From the NCBI RefSeq assembly GCF_900110075.1, contig NZ_FOCJ01000001.1, positions 124,001 through 188,000 on the forward strand: a stretch of DNA of 64,000 bases, read 5' to 3'. Shown piece by piece: positions 36,442 through 44,398 of the stretch. Within the stretch, counting starts at the first letter, position 1, and every line of letters begins with the position of its first letter. Below the pieces are notes generated by a model. That model did no database searches. It was not told the DNA's origin and saw nothing but the letters and a program-made list of their open reading frames with translations. The position numbers and the translations under genes are program-made. The stretch is from Paenibacillus sp. OV219. GTDB taxonomy: Bacteria > Bacillota > Bacilli > Paenibacillales > Paenibacillaceae.

Positions 36442-36458
36442 CTTCATTTTATCTTCAT
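36442..36458 (+). promoter_or_regulatory. Direct repeat upstream of second response regulator
   Basis: CTTCAT-N5-CTTCAT, an 11-bp period, about 90 bp before the regulator ATG. The same arrangement (CTTTAT-N5-CTTCAT) lies before the amidase gene at 39150, suggesting one OmpR-type regulator binds both. Confidence 0.45.
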
Positions 36459-36547
36459 CTGATCTGGATTTGTTCTTGATCTGCTTCCAGTATAATGAGA
36501 AATGGTTGGATAAACTAATTTTACATCCACGAAATGGGAGCAGCCCA

Positions 36548-37231
36548 ATGAAAACGATATTAATTGTCGAAGATGAGGAAATATTGCGTGAAATAAGCAA
36601 GGATTACTTTCTGAGCGAAGGCTATAAAGTGCTGGAGGCAGCAGACGGGAAGGCGGCGCTGTTGTTGTTTCAAGAACATGAAGTCGATCTGATCGTGCTG
36701 GATATTATGCTGCCGGAATTGGACGGATGGTCGGTATGCCGCCGTATTCGCAAATCCTCTGACGTCCCGATCATCATGCTCACTGCCCGCGTCGATGAAG
36801 ACGACACGCTGCTTGGGTTTGAGCTTGGCGCAGACGACTATGTGACGAAACCGTATAGTCCGCCTGTTCTACTCGCAAGGGCGAAGCGCCTGCTTGAAAG
36901 CCGCAGCAAGAATGGCAAGCCGGCTAAGCCGGACGATTCCATAGAAGTGCGTGGTATTAAGGTTCATTTTCCATCGCGGACGGTTATGATTGACGGGACT
37001 TTAGTTAACTTCACTCATACCGAATTCGAAATCCTCACTTACCTTATGGAGAATCAGGGTATCGTCATTACGCGCGAGCAGCTGATTACCAAGATTTGGG
37101 GTTATGAGTATGCGGGGGATGACCGCACAGTGAACACGCATATCCGTAACCTGCGTACGAAGCTTGGCGATAAAGCCACGATGATTGTCACGATTGTACG
37201 GACAGGCTATAAGTTCGAGGCTCATGCATGA
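36548..37231 (+). CDS. OmpR-family response regulator
   Basis: ATG 36548 follows GGGAG; upstream in-frame codons are not supported by a ribosome site. The 227-residue product has acidic residues VEDEE near 7-11, the phosphoacceptor in IVLDIMLPELDG near 51, YVTKPY near 100, and a winged helix (FTHTEFEILTYLME ... DRTVNTHIRNLRTKLG). The kinase start overlaps its stop by 4 nt. Repeat motifs suggest it acts on its own promoter and on the amidase/ABC unit. Confidence 0.93.
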   Translation: MKTILIVEDEEILREISKDYFLSEGYKVLEAADGKAALLLFQEHEVDLIVLDIMLPELDGWSVCRRIRKSSDVPIIMLTARVDEDDTLLGFELGADDYVTKPYSPPVLLARAKRLLESRSKNGKPAKPDDSIEVRGIKVHFPSRTVMIDGTLVNFTHTEFEILTYLMENQGIVITREQLITKIWGYEYAGDDRTVNTHIRNLRTKLGDKATMIVTIVRTGYKFEAHA

Positions 37232-39039
37232 GAAGCTCCATTGTGGTCAAATTGTTTATACTGACGACTACGTTGTGCATGCTCATCTTAGCAGTCGTTT
37301 ATTTCGGCCAAACTTATTTCTTCAAAGACTATTATGCGAATCGCAAAGTGAGCGACTTGCAAGCGAAGATGGAGGCGTTCAAGACGGCCTACATGGATGC
37401 TGGGGGGAATTCGCTTGCCATCCAATCGCTTGAGCAAGATTTCTATAGGAATAACAATGTAACGATTACAGGCTTGGATCACAACGGCAATCTTAAGGAT
37501 GTCAACGACTTCTACCTGGAAATCCGTATGCTCAAGGCTTTGACAAAAGCAGAAGAAAAGGAGCGAACTAAAGTCCCCCTCTATCAGCTTATGAACATGG
37601 AGGAGGCTGCTTCGGGACAAGCGTTAATTGCAATTGGAGAGCAATTAATTGTTACTGGGGTAAAAAGCAATTCCATACTGACTCCCATTGTGGTGCAGCA
37701 TCCGTCCGGGGAATTGTTGTATGCCAATGAGCTATTCAAGCGTAAATTTTACAAGGGCAGTGAGAAAGCTGGCTCTATGGAAAAAAGGAAGCCACTTGAA
37801 TCAGATCAAACGTCATTGGTGAATCTATTTGGAGTTGTCACAGACGTCCGACTTCCAAATGGCGGAGGTTCGTCAGACTTTATCTATTCCAATAAGCTCT
37901 TCTTGGAACAAATCAATGCATTTCAAGAGAAGCTATTATTCGAGGAACTCCAGCTTACGGATTCACTTGTCATTCAGGATTATGAGCAAAATAACGTAAA
38001 ATACAAGCTGTTCATCCAGCCGGTTCATTACGACAATGGTACGACCAACTATATCTTCGCCATGGCATCGCTCCAGCCGGTAGACGAAGCGGTACAAATG
38101 ATGAAGGACTACTATGTCTATATCATCGTATTTGTCATTGTGCTCATTCTAATTGCGGCGCTGTACTTCTCCATGAAGATCGCAAGGCCGCTGCTGCGCA
38201 TCAATCAAACGACGAAGAAAATAGCGAATCTCGATTTCTCGGAGACGATTCCGATAAAGTCTAAGGACGAGATCGGAGATTTGTCGCGCAATATCAACCA
38301 GTTATCCGCTACACTGCATTCGTATATCGGCAAGCTGCAGGAGGATATCGCGAGAGAGAAGCAGCTCGAGACGACGAGGAAAGAGTTCATCTCCGGTGTA
38401 TCCCATGAGTTGAAGACGCCGCTGAGCGTTATGAAGAGCTGCATATCGATCCTCAAGGACGGTGTAGCCGCGCATAAGAAAGACCATTACTTCGAAGCGA
38501 TGGAGAAAGAAGTCGATAAGATGGACCATCTCATTGTCGACATGCTGGAGCTCGCGAAATACGAATCCGGTACGTACAGGATGCAGATGGATGCGTTCTT
38601 CGTTGATAAGTTGATCGAGTCCGTCTGTGAGCAGCTGGCGCATGAAATCGCGGCGAAACAATTGCGGGTAAGCATTCAGCTCGTTCCTGCTCTTGTCGTT
38701 GCCAACCAACATCGGATTGAACAGGTGATTACGAATTTCATGACGAATGCGATCCGATACACGCCGGAAGGGCAAGAAATCGTTATTTCGACGACCGATG
38801 AGGCGAACCATGTCGTCGTCTGCGTCGAGAACAAAGGTGCACGAATCCCTGAGGAGCAGCTTGATAAAGTGTGGGATCGCTTCTATCGGGGCGATACGGC
38901 GAGGCAGCGATCCGATGGCGGCACGGGGCTCGGACTTGCCATCTCCAAGAATATACTGGAGCTGCATGGAGCAAGGTATGGAGCAGCCAATACGAAGGAT
39001 GGCGTTGCTTTCTTCTTCTGCTTGAATAAACAAAGTTAA
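37228..39039 (+). CDS. Membrane sensor histidine kinase with HAMP domain
   Basis: A 603-residue kinase. TM1 lies near 7-30, a large extracytoplasmic sensor domain of about 260 residues follows, TM2 is near 295-317, and HAMP near 318-370 (ARPLLRINQTTKKIANLD). The H-box is GVSHELKTPLS near 391-401. ATPase motifs are NFMTNAIRY, VENKGARIPEE, VWDRFYRG and GTGLGLAIS. The G1 box reads ENKGARI instead of D-x-G-x-G, a form seen in VanS-like kinases. Start is an ATGA overlap. Ligand unknown. Confidence 0.93.
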   Translation: MRSSIVVKLFILTTTLCMLILAVVYFGQTYFFKDYYANRKVSDLQAKMEAFKTAYMDAGGNSLAIQSLEQDFYRNNNVTITGLDHNGNLKDVNDFYLEIRMLKALTKAEEKERTKVPLYQLMNMEEAASGQALIAIGEQLIVTGVKSNSILTPIVVQHPSGELLYANELFKRKFYKGSEKAGSMEKRKPLESDQTSLVNLFGVVTDVRLPNGGGSSDFIYSNKLFLEQINAFQEKLLFEELQLTDSLVIQDYEQNNVKYKLFIQPVHYDNGTTNYIFAMASLQPVDEAVQMMKDYYVYIIVFVIVLILIAALYFSMKIARPLLRINQTTKKIANLDFSETIPIKSKDEIGDLSRNINQLSATLHSYIGKLQEDIAREKQLETTRKEFISGVSHELKTPLSVMKSCISILKDGVAAHKKDHYFEAMEKEVDKMDHLIVDMLELAKYESGTYRMQMDAFFVDKLIESVCEQLAHEIAAKQLRVSIQLVPALVVANQHRIEQVITNFMTNAIRYTPEGQEIVISTTDEANHVVVCVENKGARIPEEQLDKVWDRFYRGDTARQRSDGGTGLGLAISKNILELHGARYGAANTKDGVAFFFCLNKQS

Positions 39040-39060
39040 TATCGAATGCTGTCCTCGTTG

Positions 39061-39107
39061 CCGCATGTCTTGAAGGTGAATTTCGCCTGATCGACATGCG
39101 GTTTTTA
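39061..39107 (+). terminator. Terminator after the kinase gene
   Basis: CCGCATGTC (39061-39069) and GACATGCGG (39093-39101), then TTTTTATT. It separates the two-component genes from the amidase unit. Confidence 0.8.
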
Positions 39108-39149
39108 TTATATTGAAATTCAAGAATTTATAAGTTTCACCTTTGAAAT

Positions 39150-39166
39150 CTTTATTTCATCTTCAT
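39150..39166 (+). promoter_or_regulatory. Direct repeat upstream of amidase gene
   Basis: CTTTAT-N5-CTTCAT with an 11-bp period, 45 bp before the amidase start, matching the repeat in front of the response regulator at 36442. A TATGAT close to 39199 could be the -10. Confidence 0.45.
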
Positions 39167-39210
39167 TTCTGCTCCATTTCGTCTTAACCGGCTGTCGTTA
39201 TGATGTACCT

Positions 39211-39906
39211 ATGAAAACTACTACTAGATATTTAGCCATAGCAATTGTCGGAGTCATATTGTCAGCGGGTCTCTTCCAAATTCAAACCGAAGGAGCAACG
39301 AAAGCGAAGTCAAGTGTTAGTAAGTCAACAACAACAACAATAGGGTCGAGTAAAGTGATGAATTTGCCGTTGAGAGGCAAAACGATCGTTCTCGATCCCG
39401 GCCATGGCGGCAAGGATGTCGGTTCGACCGGCGGCAGAGGAACGTACGAGAAAGACGTTACGCTGCGTACAGCGCTAAATGTGAGAGAGAAGCTGGTCCA
39501 GGAAGGCGCGACCGTGGTGATGACGCGCGATGCCGATACGACAATCTCGCTGAAAGAAAGAACGGCTGTAGCGCAAACGGAGAACGCAGACTTATTCATT
39601 AGCATCCACTTCGATGCTTATCAAACCGGCGATGTGTATGGGATGACGACGTACTTTAACAAGCCGCAGGATCAGGAGATCGCAGAGAAGATACATGACC
39701 AAATATTCAAACAGGATATGAATACGAAGGATAGAGGCGTAAGGTTCGGCGACTATCATGTGATCCGCGAGAATGCGAAGCCGGCTGTTCTGCTGGAGCT
39801 CGGTTACATTTCCAATAAGAACGAAGAAACAAGAATGCAGTCCCAGTCGTTTCAAGATCAAGTATCGACGGCCATCGCAAGCGGCGTTGTCAACAGCCTT
39901 CGTTAA
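39211..39906 (+). CDS. Secreted N-acetylmuramoyl-L-alanine amidase (Amidase_3)
   Basis: It cleaves the bond between MurNAc and L-alanine in peptidoglycan. A signal peptide (TTRYLAIAIVGVILSAGLF) is followed by a serine/threonine-rich linker. The zinc enzyme domain from residue 55 has DPGHGG, the zinc glutamate in GTYEKD, the second histidine in FISIHFDA, and the catalytic glutamate in LLELGYISN. No wall-binding domain is present. No good ribosome site precedes ATG 39211, so the transcript leader may be very short. The ABC/HlyD genes follow at once. Confidence 0.93.
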   Translation: MKTTTRYLAIAIVGVILSAGLFQIQTEGATKAKSSVSKSTTTTIGSSKVMNLPLRGKTIVLDPGHGGKDVGSTGGRGTYEKDVTLRTALNVREKLVQEGATVVMTRDADTTISLKERTAVAQTENADLFISIHFDAYQTGDVYGMTTYFNKPQDQEIAEKIHDQIFKQDMNTKDRGVRFGDYHVIRENAKPAVLLELGYISNKNEETRMQSQSFQDQVSTAIASGVVNSLR

Positions 39907-39930
39907 CAGGTGAAGGGAGAGAGACAGGCC

Positions 39931-40800
39931 ATGTTACGTAAAATCATGCGGCGACACAGCGTCGTTGCCATCTGGTTTCTTGCCCCCAGCGCGTTCGGAT
40001 TCTTAGTCTTCTACTTGATTCCATTTGCGATGGGTGTATGGTACTCCTTTATGGATCGACCGAATGATGGCTCATTCGTCGGATTTGCTAATTATAAGGA
40101 ACTGCTGGCGAGTGATTCTTTCCGGAAAGCAGCCAAGAATACGTTTCTGTTTACTTCAGTCAGCGTTCCAATCACGATCGCAATATCCTTATTGTTAGCC
40201 TTGTTATTGAATCAAAGCATCTACTTCCGCAATTGGCTCAGAACCGCTTACGTATTGCCGCTTGTCGTGCCTGTCGCTTCAGTCGTTCTCATCTGGCAAG
40301 TGCTGTTCGACTGGAACGGAGCTGTGAATAGCTGGCTTCACGAATTCAACCTGTCGCGGATCGATTGGATGAAGTCGGAATGGGCGAGAGGCGTACTATC
40401 TGTCGTCTATGCCTGGAAGAACATGGGGTACAACCTCATCTTGTTCTTAGCCGGCTTGCAGAATATCCCGAAGGATTATTACGAGACGGCTGACCTTGAA
40501 GGTGCAAGCTCATTCCATAAGTTAATCCGCATTACGCTCGTTTATTTGACGCCGACCTTGTTTTTCGTTGTCTTGATGGGGCTCATTAGCTCGTTTCGGA
40601 TATTCAGGGAAACGTATTTGATCGCGGGGGATTATCCCCACGACAGCATTTATATGCTGCAGCATTACATGAACAATATGTTCTTGGCGCTTGATATCCA
40701 GAAGCTGACGTCCGCCGCTTCAGTCATGGTGGTATGCCTGCTAGTGCTGGTGTCCGGAATGTTTGCACTAGAACGTCGCTTTACGAAAGACTTGGACTAA
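39931..40800 (+). CDS. Sugar-type ABC transporter permease (MalF family)
   Basis: ATG 39931 is chosen over GTG 39910 because AAGGGAGAGAG lies between them. The 289-residue protein has six membrane segments and the EAA loop YETADLEGASSFHKLIRITLVYLTP near 185-209, written in part only. It starts 24 bp after the amidase stop. Carbohydrate uptake 1 permeases normally bring in oligosaccharides; here no ATPase gene is nearby, as with systems that share MsmX. Confidence 0.9.
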   Translation: MLRKIMRRHSVVAIWFLAPSAFGFLVFYLIPFAMGVWYSFMDRPNDGSFVGFANYKELLASDSFRKAAKNTFLFTSVSVPITIAISLLLALLLNQSIYFRNWLRTAYVLPLVVPVASVVLIWQVLFDWNGAVNSWLHEFNLSRIDWMKSEWARGVLSVVYAWKNMGYNLILFLAGLQNIPKDYYETADLEGASSFHKLIRITLVYLTPTLFFVVLMGLISSFRIFRETYLIAGDYPHDSIYMLQHYMNNMFLALDIQKLTSAASVMVVCLLVLVSGMFALERRFTKDLD

Positions 40801-40819
40801 AGGTGGAGGAGGATTGAAG

Positions 40820-41692
40820 TTGAAAGTTGCCCTTACGAAAGGAGCGATCACGTTCGTTCTTGCCCTCCTTGCGACGCTGATGCTGCTGCCGATTATTGTT
40901 TCCTTCACTAATTCGCTTATGACGGAACAGGAGGTCGGATCGAATTATGATTTGATCGGGCAAATGACGAACGCAGCAATGAGCGGCAAGGATGCATTCG
41001 TCAACTTAAAGCTTATACCTGACTGGGTATCGTTGGACCAGTACTACAAAGTGTTGATCGCGACGCCAATCTATTTGAACCTGTTCTGGAATTCGGTCTA
41101 TATGGTTGCGCTCATCATCGCGGGGCAGGTCATCGTCGGCGCACTTGCGGCTTATGCCTTTGCCAAGCTCCGCTTTCGGGGGCGAGACCGAATGTTCTTC
41201 GTTTACTTGATCGCCATGTTAATGCCGTTTCAAGTGACGCTGGTACCGAACTATATCATTGCGGATAAGCTAGGGCTGCTTAACAGTGCGAGTGCCATCA
41301 TTCTACCTGGTATCTTCGGCGCATTCGGCGTGTTCATGCTACGGCAATTCATGCTGTCGATTCCGAACGCTTACGTTGAAGCTGCTTATATGGATGGAGC
41401 CGGACATTTTCGCATCTTTCATCAAATCATCATCCCGCTTATCAAACCAGGCTTTGCGGCGCTCGTCGTTCTCTTGTTCGTCGATTATTGGAATATGGTG
41501 GAGCAGCCGCTTATTTTTCTGGAGGACGACTTCAAACAGCCGCTGTCTGTCTATCTTTCCGTCGTCCAGCAAGAGGCGAGAGGCGTAGGCTTTGCAGCAT
41601 CTGTTTTCTACATGCTTCCGATGGTGCTGTTATTTATATATGCGGAGTCTTATTTTATCGAGGGCGTTCAAATGTCCGGCATCAAAGGGTAG
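40820..41692 (+). CDS. Sugar-type ABC transporter permease (MalG family)
   Basis: TTG 40820 lies seven bases after AGGAGG; TTG 40814 is too close. The 290-residue protein has six membrane segments and the EAA loop EAAYMDGAGHFRIFHQIIIP near 192-211. An extracytoplasmic loop of about 55 residues follows the first segment, longer than in simple MalG. The spacing of 19 bp to the previous gene supports one transcript. Substrate unknown. Confidence 0.9.
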   Translation: MKVALTKGAITFVLALLATLMLLPIIVSFTNSLMTEQEVGSNYDLIGQMTNAAMSGKDAFVNLKLIPDWVSLDQYYKVLIATPIYLNLFWNSVYMVALIIAGQVIVGALAAYAFAKLRFRGRDRMFFVYLIAMLMPFQVTLVPNYIIADKLGLLNSASAIILPGIFGAFGVFMLRQFMLSIPNAYVEAAYMDGAGHFRIFHQIIIPLIKPGFAALVVLLFVDYWNMVEQPLIFLEDDFKQPLSVYLSVVQQEARGVGFAASVFYMLPMVLLFIYAESYFIEGVQMSGIKG

Positions 41693-41704
41693 GAGGTTAA
41701 CCAA

Positions 41705-42820
41705 TTGGGAAGGCAAGATATCGAGCACGCAGTCACTGGTAAGAAGAAGAGGTTTCGATTGATTGCTGCTCTGTTTGTTAGTGGATTGATCGTATTCACT
41801 TTATACAGCAACACGCTGCAATCGCTGACTTTAACGAAGGTGTGGACAACCATCGGGCGACAAGGGGCGCTCGTTCAGAGCTATACCGGAAGCGGGGTAC
41901 TGGAGCCGATTACGGAAGCAGCGTTATCGAACAAGGCAGGTTGGGCCATCCAGAGTGTCAAAGTCAAAGCAGGAGATGTCGTTCATAAGGGGCAGACGCT
42001 TGTCGTTTACGAAAGCGATGAAGCCGAGAACCGCTATCTGGATGCAAAAGCGCAGCTGGAGCAGCAGTCCTTGTCCATTCAAGGCTTGCAAGACCGATAT
42101 GTTGAAGCCGCATCTAGCGGTGATGATATTCAATTGCGCAGTGCGAAGCGGGATCTTAAGAGTGCGCATCTGACAATGGAGATGCAGCAGCGGAATCTGA
42201 ACAGCATGAAGGCTGATTTGGTCAGCAATCGAGAGCTGAAAGCGCCGTTCGAAGGTATTGTGACGATGGTGGGTGCTGTGGTTGGGATGGCCTCAGCCGG
42301 TGCCGGTCCCGATGTTCAAATCACTTCCTCATCTAACGGATATCAAGTGGCCGTACAGGTGCCAGCCGCCATTAGCGAGCATCTGCGGATTGGCCAGAAG
42401 CTGGACGTCCAGGTTAGTCAAGCGGAAAGCGCGACAACGATGGAGGGGATCATTTCAGGAATCGAGAACAAGGAATCCCAAATCAACATCGTCATTAAAG
42501 TGCGAGATGCATCCCTCCGAGGAGGCGAACAAGCGCATCTTGACCTTCGGTTTGATTCAGCGGGCACGGGCGGCGGAATCCTGGTTCCGAGCAGCGCAAT
42601 TCATAAGCAAGGCCAAGAAACGTATGTTTACGTCATCGAGGAGCGTAAAGGTCCGCTCGGGGATACAAGCCATGTTCGCAAGATGCCGGTCAAAACAGGC
42701 GATTCCAACGACTCCGATACGGTGGTGCTGCAAGGAATATTCCCGGATGCGCCGATTATCCTGGAAAGCAGCGAACCAGCTTTGATGGACGGAGAGCGTG
42801 TTCGGGTCATGACGAAATAA
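41705..42820 (+). CDS. HlyD-family efflux adaptor-like protein
   Basis: TTG 41705 lies six bases after AGGAGGT. One N-terminal membrane anchor (IAALFVSGLIVFTLYS) is followed by a biotinyl-lipoyl-like domain (VKAGDVVHKGQTLVVYES), a coiled-coil hairpin near 115-180, the second lipoyl half (KAPFEGIVTMVGAVVG), a beta-barrel and a membrane-proximal domain. This is the membrane-fusion-protein plan used with efflux pumps such as MacB or RND. No pump is nearby; it is flanked by importer permeases and a solute-binding protein. Confidence 0.88.
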   Translation: MGRQDIEHAVTGKKKRFRLIAALFVSGLIVFTLYSNTLQSLTLTKVWTTIGRQGALVQSYTGSGVLEPITEAALSNKAGWAIQSVKVKAGDVVHKGQTLVVYESDEAENRYLDAKAQLEQQSLSIQGLQDRYVEAASSGDDIQLRSAKRDLKSAHLTMEMQQRNLNSMKADLVSNRELKAPFEGIVTMVGAVVGMASAGAGPDVQITSSSNGYQVAVQVPAAISEHLRIGQKLDVQVSQAESATTMEGIISGIENKESQINIVIKVRDASLRGGEQAHLDLRFDSAGTGGGILVPSSAIHKQGQETYVYVIEERKGPLGDTSHVRKMPVKTGDSNDSDTVVLQGIFPDAPIILESSEPALMDGERVRVMTK

Positions 42821-42850
42821 TAATCATCTAATCAGAAAGAAGGAATGAAT

Positions 42851-44299
42851 ATGAAAAAAGTACTGATCCTCATGTTGAGCTGTTTAATGCTCATTTGCCT
42901 AACAGCATGTAATGGAAACGACAATAGCAATGGCAATATTGGCGCTACTGGGAAATCATCGCAATCCGACACGCAAGAACCACAAAAAAATACAAATGAT
43001 GAATCAATCGCCGCAGCAAATACTGAAGCTGACGCAACTCCACAGGGGTTGGAACCGCTAGACGATAAGCCCAAAACGATTGTCGTATCCATTCTGGGCG
43101 TAACCCCTTTCTACAAGCTTGCAAAAGAAAAATACGAAGCGCTGCATCCGAATACAACGATTCAATTCAAAGAATTTACTTCAGGCGCCATGATGAGTGC
43201 TTCCGAAGTCGAGAAGTATATCAAATCGACGACTACCGAGGTGTTATCAGGTAAAGGAGCGGATTTGTTCGCGTTTACGACTGTCGAATTACCCATCGAT
43301 AAGTACGTTAAACATGGTGCGTTCGAGAACGTGGATGATTGGATAAAGCGGGATGCTGAATTCAATCAACAGCAGTATCAGATGAACATTATGGAAGGCT
43401 CGAAGATGAACGGCGGACTCTACATAATGCCTATCGAGTACTACTTGGAAGCGATGTTTGGCAATGCTGACGAGATCCAAAAAGCTGGCGTCACAATTGA
43501 CGATAAAAACTGGACGTGGAGCCAGTTCGCCGATATTAGCAAGCAACTAGCAGGTAAGAAGGGACATCCCTATGCCATGGGACTTTGGGCTCCTGAGATT
43601 ATGGTCAATAACTTGGTTTCTGACAATTATGCTCGATTAATCGATGGAGCAAACGGTAAGGCATCGTTCGACACACCTTTTTTCACTGAACTGCTGACAC
43701 AAGTTAAGAAAATGTACGACGATAAGGTAATAAGCGCTGATTTCGTTGATTTTAAAGAAAGCGACTTCTACTATTCATTGATTACGTCCCCAAGCGATTA
43801 TCTTCTGCGGGCCGGCATGTATTTTGAGAATGGAAAGCTCTATCAGAAGCCGCATGCTGCAGATCAGAAATCAGGCATTTCGTTTCTTCTGACGAATCAA
43901 ATCGCCATGAACGCAAATTCGGAGGTTAAAAGGGATGCTTGGGAGTTTATGAAGTTTCTGCTGTCTGAAGAGATGCAATCTTATCCGAAGTATGCGGGAG
44001 CTTCAGGCTTCTCGATGAATAAAGCGGTGAATGAAAAGGCGATCGAGGATGTAAAGGCGAATGGAATTGATAAGAATGTAGCTGCTAAAGGTGGAGGTGC
44101 AGTGATCAAAATAACAGATGAGAATCTTGATGCTCTCCGGGACATGCTGTCCGAAGCCAGCTTAAGAAATATGGGCTATGAAACGACAGTTCAGAAAATC
44201 ATTGCAGAAGAAGTTAAAGCATTCTTCGCGGGGCAGAAATCGGCTGATGACGTAGCCAAGCTGATACAGAATCGGATCACGACTTATTTGAATGAATAA
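42851..44299 (+). CDS. Extracellular solute-binding lipoprotein (ABC, family 1 type)
   Basis: ATG 42851 is preferred, after AGAAAGAAGGAA. The lipobox is LTAC near residue 18, then an N/S/T-rich linker of about 50 residues. The binding fold has TIVVSILGVTPFYKLAKEKYE near 73-93 (first 20 only are meant as the strand-helix start), LFAFTTVELPID, TWSQFADISKQL and a late AWEFMKFLL. It resembles the carbohydrate-binding proteins of MalF/MalG-type systems. It is last in the unit, whereas such proteins usually come first. Ligand unknown. Confidence 0.88.
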   Translation: MKKVLILMLSCLMLICLTACNGNDNSNGNIGATGKSSQSDTQEPQKNTNDESIAAANTEADATPQGLEPLDDKPKTIVVSILGVTPFYKLAKEKYEALHPNTTIQFKEFTSGAMMSASEVEKYIKSTTTEVLSGKGADLFAFTTVELPIDKYVKHGAFENVDDWIKRDAEFNQQQYQMNIMEGSKMNGGLYIMPIEYYLEAMFGNADEIQKAGVTIDDKNWTWSQFADISKQLAGKKGHPYAMGLWAPEIMVNNLVSDNYARLIDGANGKASFDTPFFTELLTQVKKMYDDKVISADFVDFKESDFYYSLITSPSDYLLRAGMYFENGKLYQKPHAADQKSGISFLLTNQIAMNANSEVKRDAWEFMKFLLSEEMQSYPKYAGASGFSMNKAVNEKAIEDVKANGIDKNVAAKGGGAVIKITDENLDALRDMLSEASLRNMGYETTVQKIIAEEVKAFFAGQKSADDVAKLIQNRITTYLNE

Positions 44300-44318
44300 A
44301 GGGATGAGGCATATGAAA

Positions 44319-44348
44319 AAGGTGACTTCGGAGGAAGTCACCTTTCTT
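44319..44348. terminator. Bidirectional terminator
   Basis: AAGGTGACTTC and GAAGTCACCTT with a 4-base loop, A-run before and T-rich after. It lies between the converging solute-binding and GH18 genes. Confidence 0.88.
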
Positions 44349-44398
44349 GCAATTCGAAACCATCGAACCTTATTTCAAGAAGTCATTCTTGATATTCA

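Noticed and set aside
38302-39123. 273-codon frame opposite the second histidine kinase
   Set aside because: Shadow of the kinase domain; no start signal or domain.
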